Shown: positions 50,456 to 59,350, counted from the first letter of the stretch. The stretch: 64,000 nucleotides of DNA from an uncultured Acetatifactor sp. (GCA_934433135.1 CAKRZO010000003.1:124001-188000), one strand, 5' to 3'. The notes: generated by a model from the sequence alone, not told the origin. Program-made: numbers and translations.

Positions 50456-51073
50456 TCAGGCAATTGTTTCCGATTCGATCCGGTCTGCTTTACACGTCTG
50501 TATATAGTCTTCTATCCCCCGCAGGCAGTTTTCCAGATCTTCATTCACAAAGGTTCTGTCTATTCCGGCCTGTCGGATTTTTTCTGCACAAAAATCCTGC
50601 TCATCCGCCAAAAACCTTCTGCACATCTCCGCATATCCGGGCTTTTCCTGGCTGCGTTCTCTGTCAAGGGCACGTTGAAGCCGTATGCCGTCATCCAGTT
50701 CCACTAGAATCGGTTTCAGCCTGTCCGCCCCGAAATAACGCTTCATTTTTTCATAGCCTTCCAGCGTACCGATTAACAGGTAGTCCTGTCTTGCCAAGTC
50801 GATCTGTCCGTCGTCCACCGTAAAATACCGCCACAGTCCCCAGACCGTATGGTAAGCTCGATCCTCTGCTATTTTTCCCGCAGCTTGCAGCTTTCGAAAG
50901 CCTTCCTCATCCGTAAAAAAGTATTCCACTCCGTTGGTTTCCCCGGTTCGTATAGGACGGGTGGTGTATGGGATAATGGTCTTTAACCCGTACTTATTTT
51001 TTTTTAATAATTCCTTAAACAGAGTGTCTTTTCCGCAGGCACTTTTTCCACACAAATAAAATATTTGTCCCAT
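50456..51073 (-). CDS. Guanylate-kinase-like protein
   Basis: A 205-residue P-loop kinase. Walker A reads LCGKSACGKDTLF (residues 7-19), in place of GPSGxGKST. The GMP-binding signature is partly kept as YTTRPIRTGETNGVEYFF. The lid and Arg region (LQRALDRERSQEKPGYAEMC) differ from housekeeping Gmk. It lies 108 bases upstream of holB and overlaps no gene. It may be a nucleoside monophosphate kinase paralogue with altered specificity. The true gmk is probably elsewhere. Confidence 0.75.
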   Translation of the reverse strand: MGQIFYLCGKSACGKDTLFKELLKKNKYGLKTIIPYTTRPIRTGETNGVEYFFTDEEGFRKLQAAGKIAEDRAYHTVWGLWRYFTVDDGQIDLARQDYLLIGTLEGYEKMKRYFGADRLKPILVELDDGIRLQRALDRERSQEKPGYAEMCRRFLADEQDFCAEKIRQAGIDRTFVNEDLENCLRGIEDYIQTCKADRIESETIA

Positions 51074-51076
51074 TTT

Positions 51077-52510
51077 TTACACTGTTCCTTCCTGCAGGTA
51101 ATAGCACACTACCGGGAATAAGGTCGTTACGACATCATAAATTTCCCGTGCCTTGGCCGTCGGCAGATTAATGCAGCCGTGAGATCCATTGGTCAGATAG
51201 ATCTCTCCTCCGAAAGACCGTCTCCAGGAAGCATCATGCATGCCGATATTTCCGTTAAACGGCATCCAATATTTTACCTTGCTCTCATAATCCGCTCCCC
51301 GAAGAACGGCATCCTTCGTTTTATACGTCAGACCGAACACTCCGGCAGGCGTCACATAGCCTTTGCTCATATTTCCGGACACGAAATCCGACTCCAGTAC
51401 GATTTCGCCGTCTTTATATAGATACAGATGCTGTGCCGTCAGGTTAATTTCCACATAGGAGCTGCCGATATCATCCGCTCCCTTGCAATAACCTTTTGCC
51501 GCATAGATCGGCTCTCTGTTTTCTTTGGCTCCGCTTTGAATTAATGCAACCAGCGCTTCCGTTTCCTTTTTGCGGTCGGTTTTCCAGCCGTAAGCTCCGC
51601 TGGGAAGCGTCAGAACCTCGCCGCCTGTGGTTGTAAACTTTCTCTTCTTACCATAGGTATCATGCGCCTTTGCCTGCCCGGCAACGAATTCAGCCGCTGC
51701 CTCTTCCTGCAGTGTCACGTTTTTTCCGTCATCGATAATCCATTGATGAATCAGATCCCCGTCTACGATTACTTCCGAGCCGTTCCAGTCAATCACAATC
51801 CGGCTGCCGACAAGCCTGTTCAGTTCCTCCAGATGTTTGTTTAACTGCGTATCTTCAGACGTGATTTTGGCTCGGATATAGCAGTCTGCCTCTTCCAGGT
51901 TGACACTGTCCGCACCGGTTTCAATTCCCGCAGATACGGCTTTTTGTACCTTTTCCCGGTCAAGCAGGCTTCCTTTTTCTTCCGGTATGATCCGGTAAGC
52001 TTTTTCCGTCTCCAGGTAATCGCTGATATAAGCATCTTCCGGGGCTTTCATCTGTTCCGGATCCAAAATATCCCAGCTATCCAAAGCGGTATGCATTTTC
52101 TCTTTGTCAAATGTGATGTCATAAGAGGCCCGGTAATCGTCCTGCCTGCGGTATGCCAAAATCCATTCCAGTGAATTCTGGTTTGCAAGAAGTTTTTCCG
52201 TTTCTTTTTGAATATCCACGCTGCGTCCCACATCCTGTGCATGCAGAATGCCTTCCTGTATGCCGTCCTGCCCGGTCACGGTAAGCGACCAGTCATTAGC
52301 CTGTTCTTCCAGTATCTTTACCGCTTCCTCCAGTGTATAGAAGCTGCAGTCTGTTCTGTTGATCCGGGTATTGGGTAAAAAATGACTGCGGAAGTAGTAA
52401 GCGATTGCAAAATATGCTGCCCCTGCCACAATCAGCAGAATTCCTATGACCAAGGCTGCAATGCAGCCTGCGGACATCCCCCCGGATGTTTTCCTTTTTT
52501 CTTTTTTCAT
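51077..52510 (-). CDS. L,D-transpeptidase (YkuD) with peptidoglycan-binding domains
   Basis: A 477-residue membrane-anchored enzyme. The N-terminal helix CIAALVIGILLIVAGAAYFA (about 15-35) anchors it with the body outside. The middle carries two PG_binding_4-like regions (INRTDCSFYTLEEAVKILEE and so on). The C-terminal YkuD domain starts VEINLTAQHLYLYKDGEIVL and has the catalytic cysteine in NGSHGCINLP, close to the end. It makes 3-3 peptidoglycan cross-links or attaches proteins to the wall. It ends three bases from the guanylate-kinase-like start. Confidence 0.93.
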   Translation of the reverse strand: MKKEKRKTSGGMSAGCIAALVIGILLIVAGAAYFAIAYYFRSHFLPNTRINRTDCSFYTLEEAVKILEEQANDWSLTVTGQDGIQEGILHAQDVGRSVDIQKETEKLLANQNSLEWILAYRRQDDYRASYDITFDKEKMHTALDSWDILDPEQMKAPEDAYISDYLETEKAYRIIPEEKGSLLDREKVQKAVSAGIETGADSVNLEEADCYIRAKITSEDTQLNKHLEELNRLVGSRIVIDWNGSEVIVDGDLIHQWIIDDGKNVTLQEEAAAEFVAGQAKAHDTYGKKRKFTTTGGEVLTLPSGAYGWKTDRKKETEALVALIQSGAKENREPIYAAKGYCKGADDIGSSYVEINLTAQHLYLYKDGEIVLESDFVSGNMSKGYVTPAGVFGLTYKTKDAVLRGADYESKVKYWMPFNGNIGMHDASWRRSFGGEIYLTNGSHGCINLPTAKAREIYDVVTTLFPVVCYYLQEGTV

Positions 52511-52554
52511 AATAATTATATACTCTCCCTATGTTTGACAGGTCCGGCTCCTGG

Positions 52555-52732
52555 CTGTGATGCCAGGCGGATTGCTCCGCGCTCTGCGCTCCCGCAATCC
52601 TACAAACATTCGGATTCCGCTGATTTGCTTTGCAAATCGCTCCATCCTCATGTTTGGGCGGGTCTCAAACTCATAAGCCTCCTCATGCAAGCATGATCGG
52701 CTTATGGAGCTTTCGACCCTGGCATCACATGA
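52555..52732. repeat. MITE-like element, family A copy 2 (inverted)
   Basis: About 178 bases in the opposite orientation to copy 1. The ends TGTGATGCCAGG and CCTGGCATCACA form 12-base inverted repeats. The inner segments match: ATTCGGATTCCGCTGATTTG, AAATCGCTCCATCCTCATGT, and the tip CATGCAAGCATG. It begins 45 bases upstream of the L,D-transpeptidase start. The stop codon of the asparaginase gene (52725-52727) lies within the terminal repeat. Confidence 0.75.
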
Positions 52733-53720
52733 TGTCGTAATTAATGCGGCTGTAGAAGAGAGCCTGAATTTCGGGGAAGCTTAAGTCTTTTTGCGCCAGA
52801 ATCCACATCATCTTGGTAAATACGGCTTCAAAATTCATATCATAAGCTTCCAGATAAGGGAATCTGCCTTTCAGCTGGCGGCCTACTTCGTAGGTGGTTA
52901 AGCTGCTGCCCTCATAGATTACCTGTGTGGTCATGACGACTACTTTAGAGCCTGCCGGGTATTTTTTCATCTGTGCATCCAGATCGGAAAAAAGACTATC
53001 CGGAATGCCACCCACACCGAAGCTCTCTATCACAATACAATCATATTCCCGAAACAGCGTTTCCAAAACAGCAGGGCGGATTCCCGGCGTCAGTTTCAGA
53101 GCAAACACCCGGGGACTCATTTCATGATAAAAATGTAATGGTCCCGTCCTTTCCTCTCCGGGGATATAGCGTAAGATCTTTCCATGCTGCATAACCGCCA
53201 GATTCGGAAAGTTGATACTGGAAAAAGCATGGTAACTGAAGCTCATAATTTTCTTGGCTCTGGTTCCGGCCAGCACTTTTCCGTCAAAAATAAGGCAGAC
53301 TCCTACAGAATGGGGATCCGCCGCATAACAGATGCTGTCATACAGATTCCTTTTGGCATCTGTAATTTCCACCTGTATGGGCTGCTGCGAACCGGTTAAG
53401 ATAATCGGCTTGTCCGGATTCTGAATCAGATAAGAAAGCGCCGCTGCGGTATAGGCCATGGTATCCGTTCCGTGGCAGATGACGAATCCGTCGTATTTTT
53501 CATAATTTTCCTCAATCGTCCGCGCCAGCTTCAGCCAGTAATGATAATCCATGTTGGTACTGTCTAACTTGCATATTTCGGCAGAATCCAGTATAATATT
53601 CTCGTCTATATCCGGCAGACAGGAAAGAATCTGCTGCGCATTCAGTACAGGCTCCAGTCCTCTTTCCGTTTTCATGGAAGCAATTGTTCCGCCGGTAAAT
53701 AACATTAAAATTTTTGCCAT
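52725..53720 (-). CDS. ansA: L-asparaginase, type I (cytoplasmic)
   Basis: A 331-residue asparaginase. The first catalytic threonine is Thr12 in LFTGGTIAS. The second motif is GFVICHGTDTMAYTAAALSY. There is no signal peptide, consistent with type I. The product ends RINYDIM, with the stop inside a repeat element, so the last residues may have been altered by its insertion. It hydrolyses asparagine to aspartate and ammonia. Confidence 0.9.
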   Translation of the reverse strand: MAKILMLFTGGTIASMKTERGLEPVLNAQQILSCLPDIDENIILDSAEICKLDSTNMDYHYWLKLARTIEENYEKYDGFVICHGTDTMAYTAAALSYLIQNPDKPIILTGSQQPIQVEITDAKRNLYDSICYAADPHSVGVCLIFDGKVLAGTRAKKIMSFSYHAFSSINFPNLAVMQHGKILRYIPGEERTGPLHFYHEMSPRVFALKLTPGIRPAVLETLFREYDCIVIESFGVGGIPDSLFSDLDAQMKKYPAGSKVVVMTTQVIYEGSSLTTYEVGRQLKGRFPYLEAYDMNFEAVFTKMMWILAQKDLSFPEIQALFYSRINYDIM

Positions 53721-53842
53721 TGTTTCGTTCCTGTGTCCTCACACTTTTTTGCGGACCTGACTTTTTTCCCGCAAGCACTCCTGCCCCGCCATCATTGTAA
53801 CACAGGAAAGGATTTTAGGCAATAAAATCACCGGAGAAAGCT

Positions 53843-54811
53843 ATGGAAGAACGTTTATTAAAGCATTTAGCGGAAATTACACCGGAAGAACAGATTCTGC
53901 TTTCGCAAAACTGCCAGATTGACAGGAGTATCTATATGCAGGAAGACTCTGCCCAGGTAGACTGCAATCTTTTACTGGAGAAGGGCAAACTGATTACATT
54001 AAGACCCCATACCCGTTTTGCCGGCTTTCCAAGGCATACTCACAATTTTGTGGAAATGGTCTATATGTGCCAGGGACAGACCAGACATGTCATCAACGGC
54101 AATGAAGTATGTTTAAAAAAGGGAGAAATCCTTTTGCTGGGGCAGAGTGCCATTCAAGAAATCGCTCCTGCCGGGAAAGACGATATTGCGGTGAATTTTA
54201 TTATTCTTCCGCAGTTTTTCGATGAAACCCTACGTCTGATGGGAGAAGAGGACAATCCCCTGCGGGACTTTTTGATTAATTGTCTGTGCGGTCGGGAAGA
54301 CGGGATCAGCTATCTGCATTTCGAAGCGGCCGATATCCTTCCGATCCAGAATCTGGTGGAAAATCTGATCTGGACTTTAATGAATCATCAGGCCAATAAG
54401 AGAAGTATTAACCAGCTGACCATGGGGCTTTTATTTCTGCAGCTTGCAAATCACACAGAGACTTTGCATGTAGACCCGGATTATAAAAACCGGACACTTT
54501 TATTTGAGGTTCTGCGCTATACCCAGGAACACTACCGGGACGGATCGCTGCAGGAACTCTCCGAAGAGCTTCACTATGATCCCTGCTGGCTGAGCCGGCA
54601 GATTAAGCAGAAAACCGGGAAAAATTTTACGGATCTGATACAGGATAAACGCCTAAGCCAGGCCGCTTATCTGTTAAAAACCACCGGTCTTAAGATCTCG
54701 GAAATCAGCCAGAGTGTGGGCTATGAGAACTTCAGCTACTTCCACCGCCTTTTCCGGAAACGCTATCAGGTTTCGCCTTTTCAGTTCCGGAAAAAGGAAG
54801 GTTTGTCTTAA
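53843..54811 (+). CDS. AraC family transcriptional regulator with cupin sensor
   Basis: A 322-residue regulator starting MEERLLKHLAEITPEEQILL. The cupin motif (FAGFPRHTHNFVEMVYMCQG) holds HTHNFVE, a possible metal or sugar site. The C-terminal double helix-turn-helix is LQELSEELHYDPCWLSRQIK and ISEISQSV-like SEISQSVGYENFSYFHRLFR, ending KRYQVSPFQFRKKE. It is divergent from asparaginase and convergent with hicB, so its target is unclear. Confidence 0.9.
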   Translation: MEERLLKHLAEITPEEQILLSQNCQIDRSIYMQEDSAQVDCNLLLEKGKLITLRPHTRFAGFPRHTHNFVEMVYMCQGQTRHVINGNEVCLKKGEILLLGQSAIQEIAPAGKDDIAVNFIILPQFFDETLRLMGEEDNPLRDFLINCLCGREDGISYLHFEAADILPIQNLVENLIWTLMNHQANKRSINQLTMGLLFLQLANHTETLHVDPDYKNRTLLFEVLRYTQEHYRDGSLQELSEELHYDPCWLSRQIKQKTGKNFTDLIQDKRLSQAAYLLKTTGLKISEISQSVGYENFSYFHRLFRKRYQVSPFQFRKKEGLS

Positions 54812-54856
54812 TTATTGGTATTTCATGCTACTGATTGAAGTATCTGCCTGCAACCA

Positions 54857-55222
54857 TTATCTTGAACAGACTGCATCATTTCTGGAAAGAAGATACACGC
54901 AATACTGGTTCATGCTGACACCCTCCCTCTTGGAATGTTCTGCAAGAGAGCGGTGCAGGCTGCGGGGAATTCTAAGCTTAAACTGTCCCGAATAATCTTC
55001 TAAGCTGTCCGGCTCATGAATTTCAATACCCTCTTCCATAGCAGCTTCTAACCATGCCTTCTTGGCATCCAAGGCGTTTGCAACTGCTGACTCAACTGTT
55101 TCTCCGCAGGTAATACATCCCGGAAGCTCCGGAAAAGAAATCACGAAACCGCCCTCATCCTTATCCTCTACAATTTCCATACGATAATTCATTGTCAAAT
55201 AATCATTCAGCGTTTTCATCAT
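54857..55222 (-). CDS. hicB: HicB family antitoxin
   Basis: A 121-residue antitoxin. The N-terminal partial RNase H-like fold is YRMEIVEDKDEGGFVISFPE and LPGCITCGETVESAVANALD. The C-terminal DNA-binding part is ribbon-helix-helix type: SGQFKLRIPRSLHRSLAEHS and EGVSMNQYCVYLLSR. It neutralises HicA and represses the pair. The start overlaps the hicA stop by 20 bases. Confidence 0.92.
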   Translation of the reverse strand: MMKTLNDYLTMNYRMEIVEDKDEGGFVISFPELPGCITCGETVESAVANALDAKKAWLEAAMEEGIEIHEPDSLEDYSGQFKLRIPRSLHRSLAEHSKREGVSMNQYCVYLLSRNDAVCSR

Positions 55223-55460
55223 TTACCGCCTCACTTTCCACGATCTGCTTTACCATCTCTACATACACTTTTTTGATAGGCTCATGCTTTGGTATCGTAA
55301 TCGGTTGACATCCGGCTTTTCTAAATGTATAATGACTGTTCCCACCCTTGGGAGTATTCATCACATATCCGTAGCTTTCCAATACCTTACGCAATTCATC
55401 AAATCGGAGGTCTTTTGACAAAGCACAGACTCTCGTTAATAGTTTATCCCATTTTGACAT
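55203..55460 (-). CDS. hicA: HicA family mRNA interferase toxin
   Basis: An 85-residue dsRBD-fold toxin. The catalytic histidine is His43 in PKGGNSHYTFRKAG, followed by TIPKHEPIKKVYVEMVKQIV. The N-terminal extension of about 17 residues (MSKWDKLLTRVCALSKDLRF) is somewhat longer than in the shortest homologues, but AGGAGG precedes this ATG. It cleaves mRNA when free of HicB. A perfect consensus promoter lies upstream. Confidence 0.92.
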   Translation of the reverse strand: MSKWDKLLTRVCALSKDLRFDELRKVLESYGYVMNTPKGGNSHYTFRKAGCQPITIPKHEPIKKVYVEMVKQIVESEAVNDENAE

Positions 55461-55480
55461 TCTGAATACCTCCTATTTAT

Positions 55481-55509
55481 ATTATACATGGTATCATATT
55501 TGGTGTCAA
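55481..55509 (-). promoter_or_regulatory. Consensus sigma-A promoter of hicAB
   Basis: On the minus strand TTGACA (55509-55504), exactly 17 bases, and TATAAT (55486-55481) match the vegetative consensus without mismatch. The spacer holds the imperfect palindrome ATGATACCATGTAT, a plausible HicB operator. Confidence 0.85.
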
Positions 55510-55548
55510 TCTTGGAATTAAAATTTAATTTCCCTCAACAGTTTCGTT

Positions 55549-55733
55549 GTTACAGTCCACACGCACCATTCACAAAACACGCGCTTTCAGCGCTTTCTCG
55601 CTGCTTCGCAGCTGTTTGTCGCGTCTACAGGACGCGATTTTCATAAGAATGGCGCTCCCTTCGTACATTTACACAGGCAGCTTCTCATGCAAGCATGGAA
55701 TCTGCCTGTATGAATGTACGTGTAAGCTGTAAC
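55549..55733. repeat. MITE-like element, family D
   Basis: About 185 bases with imperfect ~22-base inverted ends: GTTACAGTCCACACGCACCA on the left, and ACGTGTAAGCTGTAAC on the right. Inside are GCGCTTTCAGCGC, GCGTCTACAGGACGC, and the long hairpin CGTACATT...ACAGGCAG...CTGCCTGT...AATGTACG with tip CATGCAAGCATG. No coding capacity is seen. It lies in the 410-base gap between hicA and rhaA, whose other contents are the two promoters and the rhaA leader. Confidence 0.7.
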
Positions 55734-55798
55734 ATAATATGCAAGAGAGGACACTTTCCAGGTCATTTCGCGTTCTTTCTATTTAACGGTGAAAACGG

Positions 55799-55846
55799 TA
55801 TAATAGACTTCAAAGAACAACATTGAGCGCCGGGCAGATTCCCGGC
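55799..55846 (+). promoter_or_regulatory. rhaA promoter -10 and leader hairpin
   Basis: TATAAT (55799-55804) has only a weak -35 (TTTCTA, 17 bases away), suggesting an activated promoter. Within the expected leader, GCCGGG-CAGATT-CCCGGC (55829-55846) forms a perfect 6-base GC stem just before GGAGG. Confidence 0.5.
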
Positions 55847-55870
55847 ATCGGAATGGAGGATAAAAGATTC

Positions 55871-57124
55871 ATGAGTACAAGATATGAATCCGCTAAGGAA
55901 ATGTATGCCGCATACGGCATCGACACGGATGAGGCGATCCGTAAATTAAAAGAGGTTCCCCTTGCCGTTCACTGCTGGCAGGGCGATGATGTAACCGGTT
56001 TTGACCATGATGGTCCTTTAACCGGCGGTATCCAGACCACCGGTAACTATCCCGGCAAGGCAACCACTCCGGAGCAGCTGATGGCTGACATGGACAAGGC
56101 GATGAGCCTGTGTCCCGGCAAAAAGAAAATCAATCTGCATGCCTGCTATGCGATTTTCGAACCGGGTGAATTTGTTGACAGAGATAAGCTGGAGCCGAAG
56201 CACTTCCAAAAATGGGTAGACTTTGCCAAGGAGAGAAATATGGGTATCGATTTTAATCCCACTTTCTTCTCTCATCCTATGGTAAAGAACGGATTAAGCC
56301 TTACCAGCCCGGACGAAGACGTTCGCCGCTTCTGGGTTAATCACGGAAAAGCCTGCATCCGTATTTCCGAATATTTTGCAAAGGAAACCGGCGTTCCCTG
56401 CGTTATGAACATCTGGATCGGCGACGGTTTTAAGGACGTTCCGGCAGACCGCTTAGGACCCAGAATGCGTTACAGGCAATCTATCGAAGAGATTCTTTCC
56501 GAACCCTATGACCGCAATCTGGTAAAGCCTTGCGTAGAATCCAAAGTCTTCGGTATCGGTGTGGAATCTTACACCGCAGGAAGCGCAGAGTTTACACTTA
56601 CTTTTGCTGCAACCCACGAAGGCTGCCTGCCTTTGATGGATAACGGACATTATCATCCTACGGAAGTGGTATCGGACAAGATTCCGGCTCTTTTGTGCTA
56701 CTTCCCGGAAATCGCCCTGCATATTACCAGAGGCGTACGCTGGGATTCCGACCATGTTCTTCTTCTGGACGATGAAACCAGGGAGATGGCAAAAGAAATC
56801 GTTCGCTGCGATGCCCTGAACCGTGTATACATGGCTCTTGACTACTTCGATGCCAGCATCAACCGTATCAGTGCCTGGGCAGTGGGAATCCGCAGCTGGC
56901 AGAAGGCATTGCTTGCCGCTTTGTGCACCCCTCACAAGATGCTTGCCAAACTTCAGGATGAAGCAAAGTTCTCGGAGCTGATGGTTCTTCAGGAAGAAAT
57001 GAAACTGTTGCCTTTGGGTGATATCTGGGTGGAATACTGCAGACAGTGCGGCGTTGCTTCCGATACCTCCTGGTTTAAGGAAATCGAGCAGTATGAAAAA
57101 GACGTATTAAGTAAGCGCGGATAA
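55871..57124 (+). CDS. rhaA: L-rhamnose isomerase
   Basis: ATG 55871 with GGAGG ten bases upstream gives 417 residues. The family sequence is clear: CWQGDDVTGFDHDGPLTGGI, INLHACYAIFEPGEFVDRDK, GIDFNPTFFSHPMVKNGLSL, and VMNIWIGDGFKDVPADR. The metal-site stretch CLPLMDNGHYHPTEVVSDK is conserved. It converts L-rhamnose to L-rhamnulose in the cytoplasm. There is no rhamnulokinase (rhaB), aldolase (rhaD) or transporter alongside, so the pathway is split or the enzyme is used for another sugar. A terminator follows. Confidence 0.93.
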   Translation: MSTRYESAKEMYAAYGIDTDEAIRKLKEVPLAVHCWQGDDVTGFDHDGPLTGGIQTTGNYPGKATTPEQLMADMDKAMSLCPGKKKINLHACYAIFEPGEFVDRDKLEPKHFQKWVDFAKERNMGIDFNPTFFSHPMVKNGLSLTSPDEDVRRFWVNHGKACIRISEYFAKETGVPCVMNIWIGDGFKDVPADRLGPRMRYRQSIEEILSEPYDRNLVKPCVESKVFGIGVESYTAGSAEFTLTFAATHEGCLPLMDNGHYHPTEVVSDKIPALLCYFPEIALHITRGVRWDSDHVLLLDDETREMAKEIVRCDALNRVYMALDYFDASINRISAWAVGIRSWQKALLAALCTPHKMLAKLQDEAKFSELMVLQEEMKLLPLGDIWVEYCRQCGVASDTSWFKEIEQYEKDVLSKRG

Positions 57125-57173
57125 CAGAGGATAACCAGGAATCCGATATTTTTAAAAACCTTGCTCAAACAAA

Positions 57174-57228
57174 CTCCCCCGGGATATTACCTCTTATGAG
57201 AATATATCCTGGGGGAAGTCTTTTTTAT
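57174..57228 (+). terminator. Rho-independent terminator of rhaA
   Basis: CTCCCCCGGGATAT pairs with ATATCCTGGGGGAAG through a 12-base core stem, followed by TCTTTTTTAT. It lies between convergent genes. Confidence 0.85.
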
Positions 57229-57240
57229 AAAGGTTCCGTC

Positions 57241-58224
57241 TTACCGAACCTTCAGTACCACTTTTCCTGCGCTCTTATTGTCATACAGAAGGGCATGGGC
57301 TTCTTCTGCTTCCGTAATGGGCAGAATTTTGTAGATGGCCGGGCGGATTTCTCCGGCGGATACTTTGCTCCAGATATGCTCTACAAGGCTTGCCAAGATC
57401 TCCGCTTTTCTGGAAGCAGGCTTGCTGCGAAGGGTACTTCCTACAATACGCACATTCCGTACATAGAGTTTGCGCATATCGATCTGTGTAAAGTCTCCTG
57501 CCAGCGTGGCGATCATGATCCATTTTGCCATATATCCCATGTAAGGCAGGCATTTTCCCATGACTTCTCCGCCCAGGCAGTCTATAGCCAGATTGACCGG
57601 CGTTCCTTTGGCATCCAGTTCCTTTAACACCTCGGTAATGTCCTCCGTCAGGGTGTTGACAATCCGGTCTGCACCGGTTTTGGCAACCACTTCTCTCTTG
57701 GTCTCGTCAATAATCGTTGTGATCACGTAAGCTCCGAAGGCTTTTGCCATGGGGATGACCACGCTGGCAAGACCGCTTGCCCCTGCATTCATCAAAAAGA
57801 CGTCTCCCTTTTTCAATCCCCCTTCCAGGAACAGATTCAGGTACGCAGTAGCAAAGGCTTCCGGCATGGCAGCGGCTTCCGCCATAGTGCAGTTCTCCGG
57901 TACCGGCATAAGCATATCATACTTTACGGCTGCGTATTCCGCATAGCCGCCTCCGCCCAAAAGTGCACAGACCTTGTCACCTACCGCCCAATGGCTCTTT
58001 TCCTGCGCTTCCTTTCCTACTTTATCTATGGTACCGGAAATCTCCAGCCCCATCCATTCCGGACAGCCTTCCGGAGGCGGATAATTTCCTTCCCTCTGCA
58101 TCAAATCCGCCCGGTTTACCGCAGCATATTCTACTTTTACCAGTACCTCATCCCCCTTGATCACCGGATCCGGCACGTTGCTCCAGCTAAGACTCTTGTC
58201 TTCCTTAATTAATACCGCTTTCAT
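57241..58224 (-). CDS. NAD(P)H quinone oxidoreductase, PIG3/QOR family
   Basis: ATG 58224 (MKAVLIKEDKSLSWSNVPDP) with AGGAGGAG upstream gives 327 residues. This medium-chain reductase lacks the zinc ligands of alcohol dehydrogenases. It has VNRADLMQREGNYPPPEGCP, typical of PIG3-like quinone reductases, and cofactor-binding NAGASGLASVVIPMAK, a variant of AxxGxxG. It probably reduces quinones or other enones with NADPH. It is a single gene with the rhaA terminator at its 3' end. Confidence 0.88.
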   Translation of the reverse strand: MKAVLIKEDKSLSWSNVPDPVIKGDEVLVKVEYAAVNRADLMQREGNYPPPEGCPEWMGLEISGTIDKVGKEAQEKSHWAVGDKVCALLGGGGYAEYAAVKYDMLMPVPENCTMAEAAAMPEAFATAYLNLFLEGGLKKGDVFLMNAGASGLASVVIPMAKAFGAYVITTIIDETKREVVAKTGADRIVNTLTEDITEVLKELDAKGTPVNLAIDCLGGEVMGKCLPYMGYMAKWIMIATLAGDFTQIDMRKLYVRNVRIVGSTLRSKPASRKAEILASLVEHIWSKVSAGEIRPAIYKILPITEAEEAHALLYDNKSAGKVVLKVR

Positions 58225-58247
58225 TGCTGACTCCTCCTTTTTTGTTT

Positions 58248-58275
58248 GTAACAGTCCAGGCACGCATTCTTATAA
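58248..58275. repeat. Family D terminal fragment
   Basis: GTAACAGTCCAGGCACGCAT closely matches the left end of the family D element at 55549. The rest of the element is not found, so this is a solo end. Confidence 0.5.
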
Positions 58276-58327
58276 ATCTGCCTGAGTTGTTGGTCTGGCT
58301 ATTCCCTGTACGTTGTACTGGCTCACC

Positions 58328-59350
58328 TCATTCGGAAACCGTCCGCCGTCTGCAGCACTTTTCCAAAAGGCGGTAAAGCCCCAATTCATATTCTTTGCTG
58401 TACTCGCTTTCCTTTTCTTTGCAGACAACAGCGGCAAAATCTTCCATCATGGCTTCGTACCGGTCAAAGGCTTTCGTCTGTCCGCTGCTTCCTTTGGTAT
58501 TCCAGCCTTCCTTCTTCTCATCCTCCAAAGTCACTTCCCGATAGCCGGTATGCAAAAGACCGCCTTCTTCATATTCTTCTATAGGCTTTAATTCCACAGT
58601 TTCTTTTTCTCCGCAGAAAACAAGCTGACGGCGCAGGAAGCCACCCGGCTCCGTTGCTGCGGTTTTGGCAAAGGAAATGCCGTCCGGATAGCGGAATACG
58701 ACAAAACCGATATCTTCGCTGTACACTCCGTCCAATCCGCTTCCGGTATTATATGGGATCACATCTGAAGGCTCTCCCAGTACCCGATAGATGATATCGA
58801 TTAAGTGGCAGCCCAAAAAGCGCATCATACCGCCTTCATATTTTCCGAGCCAACGACGCTTTTCCGTGGAATGCAGGCAATCCATATGCGCTTCGATACT
58901 ATAGATTTTGCCAAGCTCCCCGGAGCGGATCCGTTCCATAACCTGCCGGATTTTCGGGTTATAACGATACATATATCCCGTATGGAAAGGCAGATTCTTC
59001 TCCTGCAGTACATGGATTAACTCTTCATAATCCGAAAGGCCCTGGGAACCCGGCTTATCCATATGTACGGGATATCCCCTCCGTGCAGCCAAAAGCGCAT
59101 ACTTTGTCAGATACTCATCCTCTGCCTCCACAACTACTGCATCCGGAGCGATTTCATCAAGGCTCTCCAAAGGAAGAATCGGCACCAGCTCCTGCGCATC
59201 CCGGATACTTTTCTGAAAATGATCCCATTCTTCCGGCGCCACAATCAGTCCCGCTACCTCATAACGGTCCTGCATATGCAGCATGGCGTGCAGAATAGAA
59301 GCGGCATGATCATGACCGATTCCGATCTGAACGACTTTTATCTTTTTCAT
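58328..59350 (-). CDS. Gfo/Idh/MocA family oxidoreductase
   Basis: ATG 59350 (MKKIKVVQIGIGHDHAASIL) has a GGAGAAAAAGGA site, giving 340 residues. The Rossmann loop is unusual (GIGHDHA rather than GxGxxA). The catalytic Lys is kept in VHMDKPGSQGLSDYEE, a DKP variant of EKP. The C-terminal half has YRYNPKIRQVMERIRSGEL and LGCHLIDIIYRVLGEP. It is probably a sugar or cyclitol dehydrogenase. It is followed on the same strand by nothing related and preceded by a Zn alcohol dehydrogenase, likely acting on the same substrate. Confidence 0.88.
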   Translation of the reverse strand: MKKIKVVQIGIGHDHAASILHAMLHMQDRYEVAGLIVAPEEWDHFQKSIRDAQELVPILPLESLDEIAPDAVVVEAEDEYLTKYALLAARRGYPVHMDKPGSQGLSDYEELIHVLQEKNLPFHTGYMYRYNPKIRQVMERIRSGELGKIYSIEAHMDCLHSTEKRRWLGKYEGGMMRFLGCHLIDIIYRVLGEPSDVIPYNTGSGLDGVYSEDIGFVVFRYPDGISFAKTAATEPGGFLRRQLVFCGEKETVELKPIEEYEEGGLLHTGYREVTLEDEKKEGWNTKGSSGQTKAFDRYEAMMEDFAAVVCKEKESEYSKEYELGLYRLLEKCCRRRTVSE

